Assembly: GCA_030272585.1 (NCBI GenBank)
Contig: BSYQ01000009.1
Span: 1,178,001-1,242,000, forward strand
DNA from: Bryopsis sp. KO-2023
Lineage: Eukaryota > Chlorophyta > Ulvophyceae > Bryopsidales > Bryopsidaceae
DNA length: 64,000 nt
Reading direction: 5' to 3'
Shown here: positions 50,651 to 63,010 of the stretch, one piece after another
How positions within the stretch are numbered: the first letter of the stretch is position 1
Layout: every line of letters starts with the position of its first letter
Program-made: the position numbers and the translations under genes
The notes under the pieces: model-generated
The model's input: only the letters and a program-made list of their open reading frames with translations
Databases searched by the model: none
What the model was told of the DNA's origin: nothing

Positions 50651-51173
50651 TGATAAAGTAGCGTCACTGATTCTTTCACGGGGTGTCAGCGTCACTTTAT
50701 GGGCGGTATTTGACGCTTGTGCAGCGCTTGCGTCAAACAACACCAAGTTATCGCCAAATCACGGACGCGAACTTGACGTAAAAACACGCTGAAAGCTCGC
50801 GCGTCTGTTTGACGCAAAAATATCGATCATGTGACGTGCATTAAATTGACGGTGGAATCACGTGCGTGAAATCGACACACAAATACCGCGAAAACCACAC
50901 TCAGTACACCCCACACTCACTTCTCCTTGTTTCCGTGAACTTTTTGTTCAAGTTTTCACGGACCCACAAACACGTGACAAAGACGATGTGACTTCCCATG
51001 GGTTTGGAGACATTTTCGCTTGTCCTGTTCGCGTTCGACTTCTTGGGCCTGTTGATATTTTTTCGATCTCCGATAGGTTTCCGCCAATCGATAAGCGACT
51101 CTGACTTGCACAAGACAGGAAGTCCGCTTTCTGAGGTCGTGTTGAGGTCGTGGGTGCTGTTCGCTGCCAATAA

Positions 51174-51209
51174 TGGGTTTGGGTTTGGGTTGGGTTAGGG
51201 TTGGGTAAG
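51174..51209 (+). repeat. Short telomere-like tract
   Basis: A run of tttggg, ttggg, ttaggg and ttggg units over about 35 bases, inside the inverted-repeat element. It is degenerate and far too short to be a telomere. Confidence 0.5.
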
Positions 51210-52678
51210 GGTCTGTTTTTTCTCTTTTTGGACGTGAAACGACTCGGCGCTTCGACGCTTGGGGGTAAAAAAAGCGGGGTTTTCCGTGAACTGAGGGGAC
51301 CCTTTCTGTGGCGATCGCGACTACTACCCTCCTGGGGGGTCTGTAAGCCAACAGAGTTTGGTTTTTTTTTTGTTTTTTTCCTGGGCGGGCTATGTGGAGA
51401 GGCTTGCAGTTCTGCTCCGCGATAATCGGATATACTCCTATGGACGTTGACAGTGGAGTTCAGCGATCGTGTTACGAGGGTCTCTAGCTTAGATGGAATG
51501 GCGAGGGGGTGGAGTTGGTCGATCGCGTTGCGAGCGCCTCTAGTTGGGATGGACGGGCGAGAGAGCCTGGGTGGCTGTGAGCTTAACCACCCTGCTTGCG
51601 TGCCGACGTTTTTCTGGTGGTGCTCGGCGTCAGGATCGGATTCCTCGCTACTCCCAGGTTCAGGATTTTCCTTGTGACTTTTTTCCCTTATACACATCAC
51701 ACCAAACCACATCTCCCCTGTTTTGGAGGATACATCCTGTTGCTTCCTATTCCCATCCCCAGGGCATGTACTTCAGGATCACCCACTGCTGCAAAAAAAC
51801 TCTGTGGAGTCGAAAATAAAACTCTAAATCACTGTGTTCTTGAAATGTTATTTGCAGTTCTTTATCTTCACTCCCTGACAGCACTCCTGGGTGCATTGGC
51901 AATTGGAGGAAGAGAAATATATTCCATTGTTGATTCTGAATCTTGTAGGTTTGAGCCTTTCGTGCATTCGCATCAGTCCCTCGCTTGATGAATGTGTCTA
52001 TTGTAGAAGGTTGCAGGCTGGAATGAGCACATAAGATATCCACAAAAAGAAGCTAGAGAATCTTCATGCCAAAAACATTTTAAAGCTGTCTCGACCTTGA
52101 AATCACCCTGATGATGAAAACATAAGTTGTTGAACGTATCTCTGTGGCTGTATTCATGGATAACTCAATCCCAACGGATCAGCAATGGTGGTGGCGATCG
52201 ACTATAAGAGGAAAAGCAAACGAGAAGTAAGTTTGCAGTAGGTTTGATGTGTCCTCCATCACAAATTTGTGATAGGATTTGAGTGCGGTGCTGATTTTGC
52301 AGTGCATGGGTGTGTGTGTTAGATGGCTCGAAGGCTGATGCGTTCCAAAGCGAAAAAAAATGCAACTAATAGAGGGTTCAAGGCCGACTTTTTGGCTGCC
52401 CGAGCGAAGAGTGGTGATGGAAGTTGAATGAGGGTAGAATTCCTTGTGTATGGAGCACAGATTACAAGAATTGGGTGACCTCAGTGAACATCAAGCATGA
52501 TGCTAGATTTCTCACTTCAGGGTTGACACACGTCCTTAAACTTAAGTTTTAAGAAATTGAGTGGAATCCCTGGTGGCCCCCTCCAGGGGATTGGGTTCTA
52601 TTCCCAAAAGGTTCCTACTATTAGATCTATTGCATCATTCACCGATAATTCACCCCTCTTTGGATGTCGTACAACAGC

Positions 52679-52920
52679 GTGAAACAACGTCAAAATATCG
52701 CTGACGCTCTCTGAGCGTGAAAGCAACGTACCCACAACAAGCGACGTGAAACAACGTCAAAATATCGCTGACGCTCTCTAAGCGTGAAAGCAACATACCC
52801 ACAACAAGCGACGTGAAACAACGTCAACATATCGCTGACGCTCTCTGAGCGTGAAATTAACGCAACCGCAAAAAGCAACGTGAAACAACGTCAAATTACT
52901 GGTGGCGCTGTTTCACGCTG
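52679..52920. repeat. 67-bp tandem repeat with hairpin, 3.6 copies
   Basis: Copies begin at 52679, 52746, 52813 and 52880 (partial), each with gtgaaacaacgtca. Each full unit contains acgctc-tct-gagcgt, a perfect 6-base stem; in the second copy one G to A change breaks it. These lie inside the right end of the inverted-repeat element and may be protein-binding sites (inference). Confidence 0.9.
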
Positions 52921-53038
52921 GATTGGCACAGTCGCAACAAGCACGCAATTTTATGGGCGTTATTTTTGCGCTAATCATCGTCAGCGGTATCCGAATTCGA
53001 TAAAGAGGCGTAAGCGATAAAACAACGGCCAGTTCTCG

Positions 53039-53070
53039 TCATTTTATCGCGGTTGGTTTTTTCAGATGAT
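53039..53070 (-). repeat. Terminal inverted repeat, right
   Basis: Exact reverse complement of 50619-50650. Confidence 0.9.
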
Positions 53071-54448
53071 CACAATATGCAGCAAGCAAACAAACAAAGT
53101 TAGATGGGAAGATCATCGAACCAATGGGCATCACTGGCCAGTAATACAATTCGCCGAGTTTCATATGCATATTTGGCAACCCTGAGATAGTGCAATATGT
53201 AGCACACAAACAGACAAGATTGTATATACAATCTTATACATGCAGTGAAGCAGAGACTTGAGAAGGAGCAATGTAATTCATTGATTGAATTTGATGTTTG
53301 TTGGGTTTTTTGTGAGTGGCTCCTTTAGCAACGTGCGTGCATCGATTGACTTCTGAACTTCAAAGACAGGGCAGTCAGTCAACCACTCGCAATAACACTC
53401 TTTGGCGAGTTCGTTCATTCATCTCGTTTCTTTTCTCCTCGAAGTCGCTGATTGAAGAAGTGCGGAAGCTCGAAGGAAGTATTTTTCGACCTCCACTGTT
53501 TTCCGCGGATCTGCGGAAACGGACTGAAAGCTGGAGCTCATGTTTGAAGTAATTTCTTAATTATTATTATTATTATTTTTTAATTTCGGAAGAAAGGAGG
53601 ATGGAAATTGTTTTTTTTTTCTCATTCACGATTGGGATTTTATAATACGGAACGCTTAAGCGTAAGCTTACTGGGTGTAAATGTACGCACGCGCCTGAGT
53701 GCGCTTGCTCTGAGAAACAAAAAATAATCGTTTCTAGAGTCACTGTGGCATTTTGGGACTATGGAGTCCCTGCAGAATCCTGATGAACATCCATCACCAC
53801 TGCCCAATAAACATTGTTGGCAAGTGGGATAACAAACATACTTATATTGTCAGCTATGTCCAGTTCATCCACAAGTATATATATCTCTTTGCCTTAGAGA
53901 GATCAGGAGTCATACAAAAACATTCTGTATTATAATACAGAAATGTGGAGTTTGCAAACACCACATTCCACAATTGTCATATTTCCAACAATACATAAAT
54001 ATTGTTTGGGGGTTGGTGTTGAACCGAACGGAACGGATGTCTTTTTTTTTCATTTTCCAACCCCAGCTGGCACATCTGCAAGAACAGTCCAGGACTGATC
54101 CTAGCCTCGCCTTCTGTCGACCGTAGAAAACAATTGAGTCAGACATGGGAAAAGCTGGAATACTGGCATTGCCACAGAAACGCGCGCTGACGGCTGACTC
54201 GGGTCGCAGTCCATAGAAGCAAGCAACTCACGACTTTCGAGCACCTCCAAAGCACCGAACCCCAAGGTTGAGTTCCTCAGAGATTGGTGGCGACAATATG
54301 CGGGCCATGTGCGTACGTGTATCTATTCCTGACGACTTCCGGGAGGCGCCAAAGGTTCGGATCGGCACACTATTCATGCTCGCTTTACGAAAAAGTTCTA
54401 TCTCCTTCACGGCTTTCTTAAAGGCCTGGCACAAGTTACGGTTTGCTG
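53071..54448. other. Intergenic or 5' region of the ASPM-like gene
   Basis: No firm exon. An ATG at 54146 (MGKAGILALPQKRAL) and frames at 54230-54450 could hold N-terminal exons of the ASPM-like gene, but no consistent splice chain was found. Confidence 0.4.
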
Positions 54449-54506
54449 AGTGAGGGTATATCCATCGGAGTTTTCGGAGTGAGGGTATATCCATCGGAGT
54501 TTTCGG
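54449..54506. repeat. 29-bp perfect tandem duplication
   Basis: The unit agtgagggtatatccatcgg plus nine more bases occurs twice, at 54449-54477 and 54478-54506. Since 29 is not a multiple of three, it shifts frame if it lies within an exon. Confidence 0.9.
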
Positions 54507-57500
54507 ACCGAAGCAAACAGCAAAGCTACCACTTGAACACTCCGAACCGTTCCAATGGAATACAATAGTTTCGAGTGCTTGGGAACACTCAATTGACTTT
54601 ACGGTGCTATTGAACTCCCACCAGGAAGTGATTCTGGATTTCGGCGCAGTCCGGCAGGGAGCCAAGGGCGTCATTGACCTCCACATCGAGTCCAACAGGG
54701 TGCAGGTAAATACCTGCGCTTAAGCTTGCTTGCGTGTGTTGGAGTCGAACTGTTTCCTCGGTTCTCAACAACGAAAGCCTGGCGAACTGGGTGGTTGTTG
54801 GGATCCTGAAGTTGCTTCTTGTTTGTTTTTTTCCTGTAGAGGCTTGCCCTGATACTCAGCGATGTACCTGCACCACTTGCCTGCAAAAATGCGATAATGG
54901 AAAGGGACAAGAAGGGACGAGCGTGGTGGATTACCAGGCGTGACAATCCTGCCGTGGTCAGGACGACGTGGAAAGCCGGGGATTGCCCCTTGAGGGGGCG
55001 CCTAGTGTTTCGAATGGACGACAAGAGGATGGTGACTGCCAAAGTCCGAGGGAGTATCGCCGGCGGTTTGGAGAGGCAACCTGTGGTAAGTGGAACACAG
55101 GCATCATTCAGGAAAGCTTACTTGCACGGAAATGAAAATATGTAGTGCAGAAATACAAAGAAACGGATGAGTAACGGTGATACAATTGGAACCGGGAGAG
55201 TATTCTTGATGTTGGTGGTGGCAAGTCGTTCATCGAACAGAAAAGCGCCAGGAGTTTCGTGTCAGGAAACGGACGTTTGTGACGGCCTGGGTTATTGCAT
55301 CGATGAGTTGTCTCGAGTTTTTTTTCCGGGCCTGGTTCGCCTCAGGGGACCCTGGACGTTAATTAAACCAATTAAACCTTTTTTTGAATATGTGTATGTG
55401 TATATAAAGTGGCTCTCAATTGTGTCTCAGCGTCAGAAGAAATGGTCGATCCAAGCAAGCTATGGAGGGAGGGAGGGGCCTTCGGTGCAAGGAGATTCCA
55501 GGGATCGGCAAGCAATGATTTCATGCATGGAGAAAAATACAAGAATTATGATGAACACAGATGTTCTGCGAACTGAAATTACGCGATCAATGCAGAGCCA
55601 GGGAGGACAGCCGATTCCGGAGGCGTCTAAGGAGCGTCTTCTGCTGATGTTGGTACAATCCATTGCTGCGATTTATGGAGTGCGGGTCAAAAACTTCACA
55701 TCGGATTTCCGTGATGGGAGGGTCTTGTGCTTACTGGTGCGCCATTCAGGAACACAAATGTGGACAATGATCATTGTCATTATTATTTTCATTACTTTCA
55801 ATTGCTGAAGCCGCTTTCTGCACCCATTGCTCTTGCCAAACAAATAGGATGTTTTTCCATGACAGGCACACTACTACATGCCGAACATTATGGACCTGGG
55901 GAAGGTCTGCATGGGCACATCTCCTGATGCAAGCATTGTGCACAGGTGAGAATCTATTTTCTATTTTCTATCAGAAAATTATATTATTACATTATTACGT
56001 TATGTTATCACGTAATGTAAAAGACACATTTGGGGTGCAGAAATCCCGACACACATACACAAACCCAAGTTTATCCTACACTTTTGACCAAAGAACGGTC
56101 CGATACAACGATGAAACAACACCTGAAGCCTCGTTTGGTCACTGCTTGTGCTGTCATGTGCAGGGATGAAATTCAGCTGAATTTCGATGCTGTGTTCTCC
56201 ACCCTGCAACAACTCGGAGTTCCTCGAACCGTTGCAAAATCTTATTTTCAACTGCACAGGGAGGCCATGATCACATTCGTTGGTTTTGTTTGCTCCAAAA
56301 TGATAGAAGCTTCTTGGATGGCACCAAAACCAGGTACGATTTCCTCCAAGAAATTGTATTCATCTCTTGAAACCTCACTGATCGGATGTCAAAATTTCTT
56401 CAAAGATTGTATTTATTTATTTTTAGTTTTTTCTGAGGGCAGTAGGGGCAGGAGTCCCAAAAACATTTGGTGAGGTTTGCATGAAATTCACAAGATGTTT
56501 TCTGGAACCCCTCCCTCCCCCCCCAATCCGTGGAAAAAACTGGAACAGTTGGTTGAGCATAAACAAGCGATGATGAGGTTTTGGGAAGCTTTTCCCTGAT
56601 ATTTGGAGTGAGGGCTCTTATGTGTGTGTTCCAGTTGTGAACCCCACATCGCATTCCTTGGATTTAGCCGCGACGACCATTCAGCGAGGCGTCCGGTCAC
56701 TTTTGCTCCACAAGAAATGGGAGAGGGCTGCCATGGTAATCCAGGCGCATTGGCACGGACGCAAGACCAGGAGAGAGTTCGTTAAAAAGAAGAGGAGTGC
56801 TATGTCCATCCAGGTAACCCACTGAGCATTTGAGATGCAAAGTGTTTCAAAAACGCTGAACAGCAAAAGGATTTTTGACACCACTGTCTCGACTTGTGTG
56901 TCAGGCTGCATGGAGAGGCCACCATGTCCGCGGCTCGATGCTGAGGCTGTCCAGGCAGTGGGGAGTTGAGGCCTACAAGTCGATCCAACGTGAAAGTGGA
57001 TCTCATGTTCCGTCACCTTGGGACACCGTGGCCTTTCGATACGGGTTCTATTGGTCTACCACGGAAGACCCAAGCTCCCAATGCGCCTACTTTGATCGTA
57101 GGATGTATGGCAAGCACATGGGTGAACTGGCCATGGGGGAATGGCGTTTGATGGAGATGTTTCGAAGGCTGAAGGCCACCCAATCGATACAGAGAGCGTG
57201 GCGAAAGCTCTGCCGCCACCGGCAAGCAATGGTTGCTTTACGAGCAGCACACTTCAACAGACTGAAGGCCGTCACAGTGCTGCAGAGGGCATGGAGGGAC
57301 GTATTGATCCGCAAGCGTCACCTCCAAATGCACTCCGCAGCCACCGTGATCCAGAAGCACTGGCGAGGTTGTAGCGCCCGTTGGATCGCCATTGACATGC
57401 GGGTGAGCAGTTTTCTCGCCAAGCACCTCTCCATGATCCACACAGCCAGCAGAACGATCCAAACAGCCTGGAGGAGACACAAGGCGAGGCAAGCTTTGAG

Positions 57501-58559
57501 ACGGGAAGAAGGTTCTGACAACCAAAGCTCCCATTGTTGCGCGGGCGGTGCGGGTCCCAACAGGTATAAACATTTTGCTGATGTGCTGACCTTTAAATTC
57601 TAGAACTTGAATTTGGTTGAGAGGAGGTCATGAAGAGCGATCATGTGATGTCGTTTTGCAGGGATCCCCGCCAGCACAATGGTCATGAGCTTACTTCGCC
57701 CCCGAAGAGGTTTCGTCGCGAAATGTCTCAGCCCGAAAGGTAATGCCACACTTCGTACGTTTTGTTTGCTTATCGATTCCTCAACAAGAGAAAATCACGA
57801 TTTGTGCATGAATATGATGTGGGGTGCAGCAGGATCAGTTCCGGGTGCAAGAAGGAGACGTCCTCAGGAGGAACTAAAGCAATCCGGTCAGCCGGCAATG
57901 CCACATCTCGACCGCGGTGGGGTGGCTCTCAGAGTAGCAAGGAACGACCGAAACAAACAACCAAGGTCGAGAAACATGATGTGGGGGGCAGCAGGATCAG
58001 TTCTGGGTGCAGAAAGGAGACGCCCTCAAGTGGCAGTAAAGCGATCCAGTCAGCCGACAAAGCCACATCTCGACCGCGGTGGGGTGTTCCACAGGGTAGC
58101 AAGGAGCGAACAAAACAAACTGCCAAGGTCCAGACATATAATGTGGGGTGCAGCAAGATCAGTTCTGGGTGCAAAACCAAGACGCCATCAAGTGGAAAAA
58201 ACCCAGCCAACGATGCCACATCTCGACCGCGGTGGGGTGTTCCACAGGGTAGCAAGGAGCGAACAAATCAAACTGCCAAGGTCCAGACATATGATGTGGG
58301 GTGCAGCAAGATCAGTTCTGGGTGCAAAACCAAGACGCCATCAAGTGGAAAAAAACCAGCCAACGATGCCACATCTCGACCGCGGTGGGGTGTTCCACAG
58401 GGTAGCAAGGAGCGAACAAAACACACTGCCAAAGTCCCTGTTACAAGTAGAGCGGTTACAAGTACAGCGAACGGAGATCACAAGAAGGTCCCCTCGAAAA
58501 GTAGAAAGGGTTCACGCCAATCAGCCAACAAGGCTGCATCTTGCAAACCCTGGAGATGA
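54450..58559 (+). CDS. ASPM: ASPM-like spindle protein (ASH, CH, IQ repeats) with repeat tail; 5' exons uncertain
   Basis: Domains occur in ASPM order. An ASH-like segment spans two exons joined in phase: one ending near 54707 (EVILDFGAVRQGAKGVIDLH) and 54841-55084 (TWKAGDCPLRGRLVFRMDD). A calponin-homology domain follows at about 55580-56330 (LLLMLVQSIAAIYGVRVKNF, TSDFRDGRVLCLLV, and HYYMPNIMDLGKVCMGTSP downstream). Then come at least seven IQ motifs (TTIQRGVRSLLLHKKW, MVIQAHWHGRKTRREF, QSIQRAWRKLCRHRQ, TVLQRAWRDVLIRKRH, TVIQKHWRGCSARW, RTIQTAWRRHKARQ). ASPM acts at spindle poles with calmodulin bound to IQ motifs. The C-terminus is unusual: four tandem units of 51-54 residues (57817-58440), then a basic Ser/Lys tail to a TGA at 58557-58559. 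The first exons could not be fixed. Far fewer IQ repeats than vertebrate ASPM, closer to plant and protist forms. Confidence 0.78.
57817..58446 (+). repeat. Four in-frame coding repeats of 153-162 bp
   Basis: Units start at 57817, 57979, 58141 and 58294, spaced 162, 162 and 153 bases, all multiples of three. In the frame reached by splicing they read CS(R/K)ISSGC, SSG and ATSRPRWG-x4-SKER. The third and fourth units are almost identical, a sign of recent expansion. Confidence 0.9.
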
Positions 58560-59148
58560 ATTTGTTGAATGTACATTATCTAGATTTTTTTTCTTCTTCT
58601 TTTTTTAATTTCCTTTGTTGTTCATTGTGTGTACCTTATTTTCTTTAAACTTGAATTGATGAGAATACTCTTTTTGTCTTTGTTTGGTGTTTGTCACATC
58701 ATATGTTGTGGGGTTATGCACTCAATGAATGAGAGGAGCTAAGATGGAGTACAATGATTTTGCTACAGTGTTGTTGTTCCACTGCACCCCCACAGGATTT
58801 TTGTTTCTTTTTATCATCTGAATGGCATGTGACCTCAGCCATGATTTTATCATTAATCTTCATCTTTGTTTCATTCCGATACAGCAGAAAAAAAGAGAAA
58901 AAAAAACTCGGCAGAAAGTGCAGTTTTCCCGCTGTAGGGTGTTTTGTTTTGCATCTTTTTTCAACCTAAAGGACTGTTGAGAAAAAGGAAATATGGGAAG
59001 ACACGTGGAAAAGACACCGGCAATAAGATCCAAAGCAAACAGGTGAAATATTCTTTTCTTTTTATTCTTTTGTTTTTTATCCACCAGATCCTTGAAGAAT
59101 TCGAGGCTACAGTGGTGGGGTTGATACACACATTTTACAGCAACGAAT
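58560..59148. other. Short gap between convergent genes
   Basis: It holds the 3' UTRs of the ASPM-like gene and of the TMEM143-like gene. No other gene is seen. Confidence 0.5.
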
Positions 59149-62100
59149 TCAATATCTTTCTGCAATCTTTCCCTTCAGCAGATCATCCCAGTGCTTTGTT
59201 ATTCTTTTTATCCCAATTTTGGGGTCAATCGCTGTATAGAAATCCTCAGCCCCGATTCTTGTTATAGAGACGAGACCCAATCGAAGCAGCTGCGACAGCG
59301 CATCCTGGCTCTCAAATCGAACCTGGGGGAAAGTAAACGATTTGGTAAGAATAATAATATTATTATTTCACAAGACCAGTTATTTTCACTTTTGGATGAC
59401 GATTTTTCCACTTTTTTTCCAGCGTTTCGCAGTGCGTTTGTTTTCGTTTTAACGATTAGTTCCACGACCAAGCCATCAAATTGATATCCGATAAACATCA
59501 GTTGCATTTTAGAGGTAACATTTATTTATTTATTTATTTATTATTTATTATTTTTTTTTTTGGGGGGGGGGGTGAAAATTGAGAACACATGCCATTTCAA
59601 CAAGGTGGGCGGCCTTCAGCAATTCATGTACCTGGAGACCCTCCTCCCTGAGCATTTTTTCCACTTCGTTCCCCAGTGCCTTTGTAGACAGGGCTTTGTT
59701 TCTACAGATCATCAAGGAGTAGGCGAGAGCGCACTAAAAAAAACCAAAAAAAAACCCGGTTGTCAGCCAACACCTTGATGTGTTTCATTTTGCAGGGGCA
59801 TTTGGTTCTTTCTGAAAAATAATAGCTTTGGCAGTGGTGGGTTACTCTTTCCATCGAAGAGTGACTCTTTCAGTGAACAGCTTTCTTTAGCATGGGGAAA
59901 AGAAAGACACAGGTAATCTGGGTGCGGACCAGCTCACATGCTTGAATTGCTGCAGGGCTGCCGAACTGGCTAAATACACAATCGCTCCTTCCTGCCCAGC
60001 CAGGGTCTTCCTCGACAGCAGTTCGTTTACAAAACTGTCAAACCTGGACGACCCACACACGATCTGAAATGAATGACATTTTCAACATGTAGAAAATTTA
60101 ATTGGATTTGTTTTCGAAAAGCGCACCTGTCGAACATTCTCTTGTAGCCAAGGAAAACTCGGACCAGATATACCACCACTGATGCGAATGTTGCTATTTC
60201 AAGCAGAACAGAATCATATTTTGCTTGGGCACCGACAGCTGCGAAGAGCAATTCAAAAATTAATCATCAGGTACAATGAAACAAACAAAGAAACAAACCC
60301 ACATAACGCCCTCCCCCTTTTTTCCGACCTGTTTTTGTTTTGTTTCATGGCTTGTCAAAACTAAAACAACGATTTGAAAAAGCTGTGAAATGAGTAGTTG
60401 ATCCTTTAAAAAAAAATAATAAAAGGAATTTGTATCACAAAGATGAAGACATTCGCCAGAATGATTTTCTCAGATCTGAGAATTGTCAGATTTCAACCCC
60501 CCCCCCAAAAAAATTGAACTACCGAATCTGAAGCAAAACACACCTACAAGACCGATCAATGTAACGAGGTCCAATCTGATATTATCCAACGGTCGAAATT
60601 GCAGCAATTTTTCTGGGAAAACTGCTTTCCATATCGGCATCTGAATTTCACATCGCCATTCTTTTCAGAGCTCACCGCAGACACAATGCAAAGATCTTGA
60701 AACGAAAAAAAAAAAAAAGATAAGAATGCCATGTTTACTGGTTTTAAAAAAGAACTTAACTTACTGGTATTCCGTCGTAGACCCGGATTTGAATTTCTTC
60801 CCTGGGTGTGGGCTGCGGAGCATCAGGTTGGCTCTCTGAAAAGATCTGTAAAAAAAAAGGAACCCTGCCGTTGTTGATGCTGTGCATCGCACAAAGATTT
60901 CGTTGTTTTTGGTTGGTTATACTGCCGCCCTTATACCATTCATTGACAAGAAAAAAGTCCAAACTCCACTGCAAACTGTGAAAATTTCGACGATATCATT
61001 GATAAAAAGATATAAAAGCAAAAGAACACTGCAGATCATCGGAAAACAAATAGAAAAAAAAATAGTACTCTAACCAAAACATTTTTTCTACAAGTGAAAA
61101 CCCCGTGCTCCCAACAAGCAGCTAGGGAAAAGAAATCTTCAATACAGAAATTACAAGAAGCATTCAATTCAAATTGAATCAAAAAATCCAATCGAATTCT
61201 ATCAACCCCCAGGGGGGAAGTTAAGTCAAGAAAAAAAATTGTTCAGGGGAAAACGGTCAAGCCCAATACCACTGGTCAGATTATTTGAAACTAAAACAAT
61301 CAATACTGCAACCAAATACAAGAAAACCATGGTTTATTCTTCTTGATCATGAGGGCTAGCTTTTCTTTAGGAAAAAAAAAAACAGCGTTTTCCGTACATT
61401 GGATTAGAATCACCGCACTTTCTTGAGAGCATCGATCCGTCCTGGCTTCTTGTTGTATCTATAGACCACCACCAATCGCTCGAAAGTGGGCTCCTTCAAT
61501 TCGGCCCGGCTGAAGAAATCGGCGACATTGCCAGATGCAAAAGCTGACCCTACACTTAAACAAACCCAAAAACAGCAAAGATAGATATTTACAAAAGTTG
61601 AAGAATTGAACGAATGAGGATCTAAAAAATTCTGAGAAAAGAATCTAATTCAACCGATCATGCCTAGATGTCCCACCTTTTGGGTTTAAAAATTAAAACC
61701 AGTCTAAAAAATCTGTAAAAAAAGAAGATATTTTTGAACCGTTTTGTTTTTCCAAATGCATTACATCGAGGCCGAAATCCCCGTGCAGCCTGTTCACTAT
61801 GCAAACGAGTGGTATGGGGTTGCTCCATCGACAATGGTCAATCTGGGTGGGTTTCTTACCAACCGCATCCGTCAAAGTAAATCTTTCGACGAAGAGAGGT
61901 TCTCGCCCTGCATTCCCATCCTCGATCGGCCAAACCTCGTCAAAAGTCTCCAACGAAGTCACATCGATCTGATCATGAACAATACATTCAGCAAAAACCC
62001 AATCCAAACCCATATCACTCATTTGCATCGTGGATAGGCAACAGGGGGGTTTTGGCGTCGAAGTACAAAAAAAAAAGGAAAATTGAGATTTTGAAACAAG

Positions 62101-62846
62101 GCAATCCAGTCAGGGGTGGTAAAAAACGTAACGGAGCCCTCAGGAAATAGGGAAGCTTCTCGTGCTACCTTTGTTCGAAAACATCAGATTTTTGCGGGAA
62201 ATTGTTTTTCGGAGGGCGGTTTCAACAGAAAACCAAGGTTTCAGAAAGATGCATTATTATTGTTATTATTATTTTTTTTGGGGGGGGGGCTGGATTATAA
62301 AAGAAGGACAGCAAGGAAATTACTGGCCTCAAAGAAAATCGTCAGACCTGCGGAATGTAGCCCCGATCAACCAGCGTCAGAAGCACTCCACCACCCAGAG
62401 TCATGACCTGTGAAAAACAAAGCGATATTATGATGTGCGTTTTTTGAAACATCCTTTCCCACTGGTACAAATTTTAAACAGTTTCCCCATGCATCCACGA
62501 AACGCAAAAACTCATCAAAGCAGCCCCTTACCTTTGGGGGAATTCCCAATTCATTCATCGAAACGATCACATCTTTTCCGGCACCCTTGATCAGCTTCCA
62601 AGTCTCTGTGTTGATGATCGGTCGGCCGGAGTCATCCAGAGGATTTAAAGCAGTGCCCTTTTTTTCAGGCTGGTCGCTTTCAGAGGAAAGGTAAGAGTCT
62701 ATTTTAGCACCGCTGTTTTTGATGCCCACACATGCCTTTTTGAAAGCTTTTGTCACAGCCGCCACCGTCGATTTGACGATGAGGAGCTGGATATAGTCGA
62801 GTTTCGGTAGCAGCCAGCGGCCAGCCTCTTTCTGAGTTCCATACCT
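59149..62846 (-). CDS. TMEM143: TMEM143 / DUF3754 family membrane protein (5' exons not found)
   Basis: About ten exons on the minus strand, from the acceptor at about 62847 to a TGA at 59149-59151. Recognisable DUF3754 features, in order: LKEPTFERLVVVYRYNKKPG (near 61500), EEIQIRVYDGIP joined to MPIWKAVFPEKLLQF (60847-60769 and about 60640-60547, replacing the family's IP-x2-D-L-E-x2-LPE block), a following hydrophobic VTLIGLVAVGAQAK, a transmembrane-like exon (LEIATFASVVVYLVRVFLGYKRMF), then FDSFVNELLSRKTLAGQEGAIVYL, EVEKMLREEG and the end YTAIDPKIGIKRITKHWDDL. Animal TMEM143 is mitochondrial; plant members are organellar and poorly studied. The first exons seen (62539-62846 and 62346-62404) are consistent in phase but I cannot match them to the family. 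No start codon is found before the duplicated CFAP47 sequence at 63011, so the 5' end may be displaced or cut off. Confidence 0.7.
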
Positions 62847-63010
62847 ACACAGTGATAAAGGGCACAAAAAAAAAACTAAAAATTGTCTAAACAAGAAAAA
62901 GAAAAGGTATTTTTTGGCCAAGGAAAGGCAGTGCAAGAAGTGTGACAGGTGCAGAAGCTTTTTCTTTTTTTCTTTTATTTTCTGGGAAATGGGGATTACC
63001 CTCTTTGAAA

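Larger units (their letters stand above)
50619..53070. mobile_element. 2.45-kb DNA element with 32-bp terminal inverted repeats
   Basis: Perfect 32-base inverted repeats bound the element at 50619-50650 and 53039-53070. Just inside both ends are dense gcgtca/tgacgc motifs, and the right side has 67-base tandem repeats. No transposase is visible, so it looks non-autonomous. A target-site duplication is not clear; at most the dinucleotide CA occurs on both sides. Interior sequence has a short telomere-like tract and an open minus-strand frame of doubtful reality. Confidence 0.75.

Noticed and set aside
50948..51712. 254-codon minus-strand open frame inside the inverted-repeat element
   Set aside because: It is rich in Ser/Pro/Arg/Lys with no motif, has no splice-consistent extension, and includes the telomere-like tract read as NPNPTQTQ. 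It is most likely a chance frame and shows no transposase features.
52679..52920. Possible CRISPR-like array
   Set aside because: The units are contiguous 67-base tandem copies with no spacers, in a eukaryotic genome, inside a transposable element.
57679..58608. 309-codon overlapping frame across the ASPM repeat tail
   Set aside because: It is open only because repeat lengths are multiples of three. The phase left by the exon ending at about 57750 selects the other frame.
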